NCBI GenBank assembly: GCA_946406095.1
Contig: CAMJJO010000039.1
Location: forward strand, 1-12,261
Origin: an uncultured Bacteroidales bacterium
Lineage (GTDB): Bacteria > Bacteroidota > Bacteroidia > Bacteroidales > UBA932
Direction: 5' to 3'
DNA length: 12,261 bases
The position numbers and the translations under genes were made by a program. Shown here one piece after another: positions 7,640-12,261 of this stretch (position 1 is the stretch's first letter; the number at the start of each line of letters is the position of its first letter). The notes below the pieces were generated by a model. The model did no database searches. It was not told where the DNA came from and saw only the letters and a list, made by a program, of their open reading frames with translations.

Positions 7640-10081
7640 TTAAAAGATGGTAACCTTGGTGAAGGTGAGGCCGGAGCCCTGGATAATGATACCAATATTA
7701 TCCTGCTCTTCAGCACTGCCCTTCTTGGCCTGGATGTTGTCCAGAATCTCTTTGGTCAGGACCATCTTGGTGCAGCGGTCCAGAATGCCATCCGTGAACC
7801 ATCCGTACACGTCGGTAGGAACAAGGGTGCCGTTGAAGGTGGTTCCGCCGGCATTGTCGAAGTTGATGCCGCTCCAGTCGCCATAGTTCACCTGAGCCTG
7901 GTCCCACTGCTGATCCACCTGAGTGTAGTAGAACGACAGTATCTGGCCTTCCTGCACACCTTCGAACCTGGCGGCAGGAATCAAAACCCGGCCACCGTCG
8001 CCCCAGCTGATCTGGACCTTTCCTTCCCAGATATCAATTTCCTGAGGAACTTCCTGCAGAATCTCTATCTTGGTGAAGGTAAGGCCGGAACCCTGGATAA
8101 TGATTCCAAGATCAGTCTGATCTTCTGCGCTGCCCTTCTTGGCCTGGATGTTGTCGAGGATATCCTTTGTGAGCACAACCTCCGTGCAACGGTCCAAAAT
8201 GCCATCCGTGAACCATCCGTACACATCGGTAGGAACAAGTGTTCCGTTGAATGTAGTGCCCTTGGGATCGTCGAAGTTGATTCCGGTCCAGTCACCATAG
8301 TTCACCTGGGCCTGATCCCACTGCTGGTCCACCTGAGTGTAGTAGAGCCGCATTACGGTACCGCCCCTTATACCCACGAACTTCTCCGCAGGAACCAGGA
8401 TACGGCCGCCGTCACCCCAGGTAATCTGGGTCTTGCCTTCCCAGGCGATGATGTGGTTGATCTCGAGCTGAACCCCGATTTGGCTGGGGCAGACTTCCTT
8501 GTCGCCATTCATCAGTTCGAAGGTGATGTTGTAGCTGCCGACCTTGTTGTAAGGCATGATGAAGGAAACCTCGTCGTCGGTACGTTTGATATACTGAGTC
8601 ACCTTGGCATCACCGATGTAGATGCGGTCTACCATCATGAAGTTGGAGCCCTTGAGCGTCACGGTTGCACCGATGTGCTCGGCAGCAGGCATCTCGTTCA
8701 CGATGATGAAGGAGTGGTAATTGACGGTGATATCCTCGGCAGGTTCGACTTTTTCGCCGTTTGCGAGTTTGAGAACCACCTTGCCGCTGACCGAAGTCGA
8801 TGCGGTGGCAATCTCTATCGCACCTTCCTTGAGTTCGAAAGCCTCATCCTTGCCACCGAGAGTGACTCCGGTGATAAGGTCGAGATCCGTACCGCTGACT
8901 TTGAGGGTGTCTCCGGCATAAATGGCGGTGGGAGCAATAGCTGTAACGGTGGGATGCACGAGGGTGTAAGCCACGGAAACCTGATCACCGCTGTCCATGG
9001 TGAGGGTTACGTCACCTTCTGTTGCCTTTGCAGGAACGGTAAGCGTAATCTTGCCGTCTGCGAATGCAAACTCCACGCTGGATGCACCGGGCAGGCCTAC
9101 GCCCGTGATGAGATCGAGACCGGTGCCACTGATAGTCAGGACTTCACCGGCCTTGACGGGCTGGGGAGCTGCAGAAAGTCCGGTAGGAACCACCAGGGTG
9201 ATGGTGCCGGCCTTGAAGCTCTTGCCGGCAAAACTGACGGCGTTCACGTCGCCGCTCTGTGCCGTCGCAGGCAAACTGAGAGAGAGAGTCTTGTTATCTG
9301 CCGAAACGGTGAAATCCGACACTTCGGTGCCGCCCTCGAAAACGACCTTTTCGATCATGTTCAGGTAGGCGCCCTTGATGGTCAGGGCCTGGCCGGGCTT
9401 CGCAGTGGCGATTTCAAGGCTGCTGACAGTAGGGTCACCGATAACCAGATCAGCCTCGGAATAGCTCTTGTTGGCTATAGCATCGGGATCCTCCGCTTCG
9501 TCGGCATCCCCAAGAATGATCTTGCCGGTAACCGCCTTGGCGGGCACCACTACCTTAAGGCTCTTGCGGGTCTTTTCGGTGATGGCGTCGCCGGAAGCGA
9601 TGACTCCGTTCGCAAAGATGACTTCCTGGATCAGGTTCATATAGTCTCCCGTAACGGTGATGACGTCACCGGGCATTGCGCTCTTGGGAGTAAAGTCGGT
9701 AAACTCGATGGGCTCGGTGTAAGTGAGCTCTGTAAGACTGGTAAGAGTCTTTCCGTCCTTACTTACGATTGAGATCTTGCCCACCTCTTCGGTAGTATTC
9801 GGAAGCTTTACGGTAATCTTGCTCTTCTTCCCCTTCTCTACGACGGTGATATCCGTAATAGGGTCGATTCCGGGGATACGGACCTCGGCAACCTCTTCGA
9901 GGAAACTGCCGATGATGGTGAGTTCGCCTCCGCGATAGATCGGATTAGGAGCGAAGGAACCGAATGCGAGTTCCGAGCTGAACTGATCCGTATCGAGGTC
10001 GGCGCTGGTCTGGCAGGCCTGGAAGGATGCCAGAGCGACAGCGGCGATGCATATAAGTTTAAATATGTTTTTCATACGCAT
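7640..10081 (-). CDS. Large IPT/TIG-repeat surface lipoprotein with two tandem C-terminal Trp-rich putative carbohydrate-binding modules
   Basis: An 813-residue protein. The first ATG is 6 nt after the upstream stop, but the third residue is also Met (MRMKNIF), so the start at 10075 is equally possible. The signal peptide ends at a loose lipobox FQAC (Cys23), followed by TSADLDTD, which is compatible with surface display. Residues about 42-541 hold roughly six Ig-like IPT/TIG units, recognised by repeated blocks such as TIIGSFLEEVAEVRI, TVTGDYMNLIQEVIF, TIKGAYLNMIEKVVF, TISGTGLDLITGVGL, KVSGTDLDLITGVTL and TLKGSNFMMVDRIYI. Residues 546-675 and 684-813 are two copies of one 130-residue module, about 77% identical by my count, rich in Trp and Tyr and ending in GIIIQGSGLTFTK, the closing beta-strand style of jelly-roll binding modules. 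No catalytic motif is seen. The position between the SusD/SGBP pair and the mannanases, taking the place of SusE/SusF, suggests capture of mannan at the surface. The C-terminal module family is not one I can name. Confidence 0.85.
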   Translation of the reverse strand: MRMKNIFKLICIAAVALASFQACQTSADLDTDQFSSELAFGSFAPNPIYRGGELTIIGSFLEEVAEVRIPGIDPITDITVVEKGKKSKITVKLPNTTEEVGKISIVSKDGKTLTSLTELTYTEPIEFTDFTPKSAMPGDVITVTGDYMNLIQEVIFANGVIASGDAITEKTRKSLKVVVPAKAVTGKIILGDADEAEDPDAIANKSYSEADLVIGDPTVSSLEIATAKPGQALTIKGAYLNMIEKVVFEGGTEVSDFTVSADNKTLSLSLPATAQSGDVNAVSFAGKSFKAGTITLVVPTGLSAAPQPVKAGEVLTISGTGLDLITGVGLPGASSVEFAFADGKITLTVPAKATEGDVTLTMDSGDQVSVAYTLVHPTVTAIAPTAIYAGDTLKVSGTDLDLITGVTLGGKDEAFELKEGAIEIATASTSVSGKVVLKLANGEKVEPAEDITVNYHSFIIVNEMPAAEHIGATVTLKGSNFMMVDRIYIGDAKVTQYIKRTDDEVSFIMPYNKVGSYNITFELMNGDKEVCPSQIGVQLEINHIIAWEGKTQITWGDGGRILVPAEKFVGIRGGTVMRLYYTQVDQQWDQAQVNYGDWTGINFDDPKGTTFNGTLVPTDVYGWFTDGILDRCTEVVLTKDILDNIQAKKGSAEDQTDLGIIIQGSGLTFTKIEILQEVPQEIDIWEGKVQISWGDGGRVLIPAARFEGVQEGQILSFYYTQVDQQWDQAQVNYGDWSGINFDNAGGTTFNGTLVPTDVYGWFTDGILDRCTKMVLTKEILDNIQAKKGSAEEQDNIGIIIQGSGLTFTKVTIF
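7643..8032 (-). repeat. Second copy of the tandem 130-residue module (residues 684-813 of the IPT lipoprotein)
   Basis: It matches the first copy at 8057-8446 without gaps, with about 30 amino-acid differences in 130. The blocks VDQQWDQAQVNYGDW and VYGWFTDGILDRCT are unchanged. Most differences lie in the first third, which would be the more exposed or specificity-determining part. It ends directly at the stop codon. Confidence 0.85.
8057..8446 (-). repeat. First copy of the tandem 130-residue module (residues 546-675 of the IPT lipoprotein)
   Basis: It begins with WEGKTQITWGDGGR after the last IPT domain and ends with TFTKIEIL. A linker of eight residues (QEVPQEID) joins it to the second copy. 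Conserved Trp residues in WEGK, WGDGG, QQWDQ, GDW and GWFTDG are candidates for stacking on sugar rings; this role is inferred. Confidence 0.85.
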
Positions 10082-10087
10082 AATCCA

Positions 10088-11368
10088 TTAAAGGGGTACA
10101 ACACGGATATTATCAATAGCGATGATGGGAGAACCTGCGGTACCCGGAGTCGAACCGCCGTACACGAACATGGCAAATCCATGCAGATAGCTGTCGTCGA
10201 ATGCGGTTGCGCAGGCTCCGCCTCCGCTCGTCTTGGTGAATTCGGAGAGAGGGAAGGATACCGTTACCCACTTGTCGCCGGTGTCGTACTTACCGCTTGC
10301 AGTCCAGGGCTCCCACACGTAACGAGGGAAGTCCTCTGCAGTATAGTAGGCATTGGTCATGTTGGACTCGGAGACAGATGCCTCGTTGGAGAACATGATC
10401 TGCATAGCATAGCTGGTCCAGGGATTGCTCGTAGGAACCATGATCTCGAACTTGATGCACAGACCTCCTACGCCATACTTCTTGATGTAGTTGGCAAACT
10501 CGGTGTTCGAATACAGCGGAGGATTTGCGCTTCCGACTGCTCCGGGCCAATAGTTGAAGGCCATCTCGTCTTCTTTCCAGTCATCCCACGGGCCTGCTGC
10601 CATATCGGCGGCAAAAGCGATGTAATTGCCGCTGAGGGCAGGGAACGCGTGATCGCCGGGAGCGTGAAGGACCTTGCTGCCATCGCGCCAGCCAGCGCCG
10701 ATAGCACGGCCGTAGACGCCGTCCCAGTCGAAGAGAATGTTGCGCGTGTCGCGGAACTGGAAGTTACTGCGGCCGGTACCGGATGCGGTGGTAACCTCGA
10801 CGGGGCCGGATGCAGCACCTGCAGGCACCTTGAAGGTGATGGTTTCGGAGGAAACCACGGTGTAGCTGCTGACGGAAACGCCGGGGATATTGACTCCGGT
10901 AACATCGATAAAGTACTTTCCCTTGAGGGTCACATCCTCACCGTCGGCAGCCCATTCATTGCTGATGGAAGTAACCTTCGGGACAGGAGGAAGGATCTTG
11001 AAATCGTAGGTGACGGAGTCCTTGGCCGCAGTGACAAGGTAAATCTTGTCGGTCTGCACGGTGGCCGCGGTGCTCGGCACTGCAACGATCAGAGTGTTGT
11101 CGGTAATGTAGCTGGTATTCAGCACGGCGGCCTGGTCGTTGAAATAGATGTCGTGCACGCTGCGCAGGTTGGAGCCTACGATGCAGAGCACCTCGTCCAT
11201 GAAGGCCTGGGTGATGAACACGTCCTGGTCGGCATACCGTACGAAATCTACCGTAGGCTTGCCTTCCGTAGCGTGGAAGCGGTCCGGATAATCCTCTGCG
11301 CAGGATGCGAGAGCAAAGATTCCGGCGATGATTCCTATATATTTAAGCATTGATTTCATAAGGCTCAT
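10088..11368 (-). CDS. Surface glycan-binding lipoprotein (SGBP) with two IPT domains and a C-terminal glycan-binding domain
   Basis: A 426-residue protein. The ATG at 11368 lies 3 nt after the SusD stop; Met4 and Met7 are alternative starts. Lipobox LASC (Cys23) is followed by AEDYPD, an acidic stretch typical of surface-exported Bacteroidetes lipoproteins. Two Ig-like IPT domains lie at about 37-126 and 128-206 (the second with VTLKGKYFIDVTGVNIPG). From residue 208 (RNILFDWDGVYGRAIGAGWRDG) to the end is a domain that looks like the C-terminal binding domain of BoSGBP-B from the Bacteroides ovatus xyloglucan locus and its relatives in mannan loci. It has many aromatic residues (WDDW, FNYWPG, NPWTSYAMQ, YVWEPW, VSFPLSEF) and a closing beta-strand IIAIDNIRVVPL. 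It would hold the polymer next to the SusCD importer. The partner glycan, mannan or glucomannan, is inferred from the neighbouring enzymes. Confidence 0.88.
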   Translation of the reverse strand: MSLMKSMLKYIGIIAGIFALASCAEDYPDRFHATEGKPTVDFVRYADQDVFITQAFMDEVLCIVGSNLRSVHDIYFNDQAAVLNTSYITDNTLIVAVPSTAATVQTDKIYLVTAAKDSVTYDFKILPPVPKVTSISNEWAADGEDVTLKGKYFIDVTGVNIPGVSVSSYTVVSSETITFKVPAGAASGPVEVTTASGTGRSNFQFRDTRNILFDWDGVYGRAIGAGWRDGSKVLHAPGDHAFPALSGNYIAFAADMAAGPWDDWKEDEMAFNYWPGAVGSANPPLYSNTEFANYIKKYGVGGLCIKFEIMVPTSNPWTSYAMQIMFSNEASVSESNMTNAYYTAEDFPRYVWEPWTASGKYDTGDKWVTVSFPLSEFTKTSGGGACATAFDDSYLHGFAMFVYGGSTPGTAGSPIIAIDNIRVVPL

Positions 11369-11371
11369 CGA

Positions 11372-12261
11372 TTAAAAGTTATACGAATAAGTCTCACGCA
11401 CGTCAACGTGGATGGGATCTGCAGTAGAGGCCACGTTGGGATTGAGGACCACGTCTTCGGTAGGGAACGGCATGGTGAACATCTCGGGCTTAACGTCGGT
11501 GAGCTGATACTGGGTGGTATCGTAACTGATTCCGCTGGCATCCCATGCATTTGCACCCGGGCCTACGTAATTGCCCTTCTCGTCGCAGACGAAGCTCTTG
11601 TAAGCAGCGTCCAGACCACCATAGACAGAGCGCCTCTGGGCCTTGATCTCGGCAATCACCTCGTCCATCTTGTAGTAGGAACGGCGTACGAAGTCGTACC
11701 AGTTGTCGCCTTCGAGGGCGAGTTCCAGACGGCGTTCTTTCCAGATATCGTTGATAGTCACCGAGGTAAGATCTGCCGCATGAGCGCGCTGACGCACCTT
11801 GTTTACGTATGTAAGAGCGGTAGAAGCATCGTTGGTGAGCAGGCAGGCCTCTGCATAGACGAGGTAAACATCCGACAGCCTGAGGATATGGGTAGGCAGG
11901 GAGTTGTACATATATGCCGGGGAATGACCGACTGCGGCCACATGGTCTGCAGTGTCACCATAGAGATGCTTGGCAAAGTTGGCGCCGGTTCCGCATCCGA
12001 ATGCACCGGAAGTGGGATTCGGGGAATAGTCGGAATCGTAGAAGAAACGATAGAAATCGAATCCGCCCATGTCGGTCCAGAAGTAATCGTACTGGTCGCC
12101 GAACATCATCATGGTCGCCTGACGGCGGTCATCCTTGTTCACGCGGGACTGGGGATTCTCGGAAGCGGAAACTCCGAAGAGATCCTGGAGGTCCACCGAA
12201 GGGCCTTTCCAGTCGCCCCAGAGGTCGCCGAATTCATCGAAACCGACGAGACCCACGTCGC
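11372..12261 (-). CDS. SusD/RagB-family nutrient-binding outer-membrane lipoprotein, 5'-truncated by window edge
   Basis: The reading frame is open to the right edge, so the N-terminus with its signal peptide and the first TPR helices are outside. About 296 C-terminal codons are present. Family features include THILRLSDVYLVYAEACL (an RLSDVYL-type TPR helix), ALTYVNKVRQRAH, and IWKERRLELALEGDNWYDFVRR, followed by the usual C-terminal segment with MFTMPFPTEDVVLNPN. SusD proteins cap a SusC TonB-dependent transporter and hand oligosaccharides to it; susC is expected just beyond the right edge. The GTG at 12256 that could be read as a start is internal. Stop to the next ATG is 3 nt, so the SGBP is co-transcribed and probably translationally coupled. 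Ligand is taken from context as a beta-mannan. Confidence 0.93.
   Translation of the reverse strand, partial: DVGLVGFDEFGDLWGDWKGPSVDLQDLFGVSASENPQSRVNKDDRRQATMMMFGDQYDYFWTDMGGFDFYRFFYDSDYSPNPTSGAFGCGTGANFAKHLYGDTADHVAAVGHSPAYMYNSLPTHILRLSDVYLVYAEACLLTNDASTALTYVNKVRQRAHAADLTSVTINDIWKERRLELALEGDNWYDFVRRSYYKMDEVIAEIKAQRRSVYGGLDAAYKSFVCDEKGNYVGPGANAWDASGISYDTTQYQLTDVKPEMFTMPFPTEDVVLNPNVASTADPIHVDVRETYSYNF

Noticed and set aside
7436..9772. Very long plus-strand open reading frame (778 codons) antisense to the IPT lipoprotein
   Set aside because: It lies opposite a gene with clear domains and signal peptide, mirrors its repeats, runs into the next gene, and its translation shows no recognisable family; it follows from codon composition of the real gene.
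10181..11353. Plus-strand open frame of 390 codons opposite the SGBP gene
   Set aside because: Antisense shadow: no family motifs, no signal peptide, and the minus-strand frame is a convincing lipoprotein.
11372..12256. GTG at 12256 as the start of a complete 294-residue protein
   Set aside because: The frame stays open to the window edge and SusD proteins are much longer, with signal peptide and TPR helices upstream; this is an internal Val codon.

Overview
The window is the middle and downstream part of a polysaccharide utilization locus (PUL) of the Bacteroidota, almost certainly Bacteroidales. The evidence is a SusD-type nutrient-binding lipoprotein, IPT/TIG-domain surface lipoproteins, lipobox signal peptides on every exported protein, and near-zero gene spacing with weak or absent Shine-Dalgarno sequences. 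The DNA looks rather GC-rich for the order, which would fit an uncultured gut or rumen lineage better than Bacteroides proper; that is inference only. All nine genes lie on the minus strand, so transcription runs from high to low coordinates. Both ends are cut: SusD lacks its N-terminus at the right edge, and the last gene lacks a few C-terminal codons at the left edge.

Layout in order of transcription. (1) SusD-like protein, partial (12261-11372). (2) Surface glycan-binding lipoprotein with two IPT domains and a C-terminal glycan-binding domain (11368-10088). (3) A large lipoprotein with about six IPT-like domains followed by two tandem Trp-rich modules of 130 residues each (10081-7640). (4) Big_5 + GH26 lipoprotein (7596-6154). 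(5) Big_5 + GH5 (subfamily-4-like) lipoprotein (6153-4570). (6) A second GH26 resembling periplasmic mannobiohydrolases (4567-3458). (7) GH130 subfamily 1 mannosylglucose phosphorylase (3453-2290). (8) GPH/MelB-type sugar:cation symporter (2286-943). (9) GH5 (subfamily-2-like) lipoprotein, partial (938-1). Spacers are 0-6 nt except for one of 43 nt between (3) and (4), which holds a strong GC-rich inverted repeat. No stretch of 300 bases lacks a gene, and I saw no RNA gene, IS element or CRISPR array.

Together the genes describe beta-mannan use, most likely glucomannan. Surface lipoproteins bind the polymer. The Big_5-GH26 and Big_5-GH5 enzymes cut it at the surface, and SusD (with a SusC expected beyond the right edge) imports the oligosaccharides. 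The second GH26, and perhaps the last GH5, trim them in the periplasm. The GPH symporter carries disaccharides into the cytoplasm, where GH130 phosphorolyses Man-beta-1,4-Glc. No alpha-galactosidase, mannobiose 2-epimerase, SusC or regulator is in the window. This is a recognisable mannan PUL rather than a wholly new system. The least explained part is the tandem C-terminal module of the large IPT lipoprotein, a candidate uncharacterised carbohydrate-binding module.
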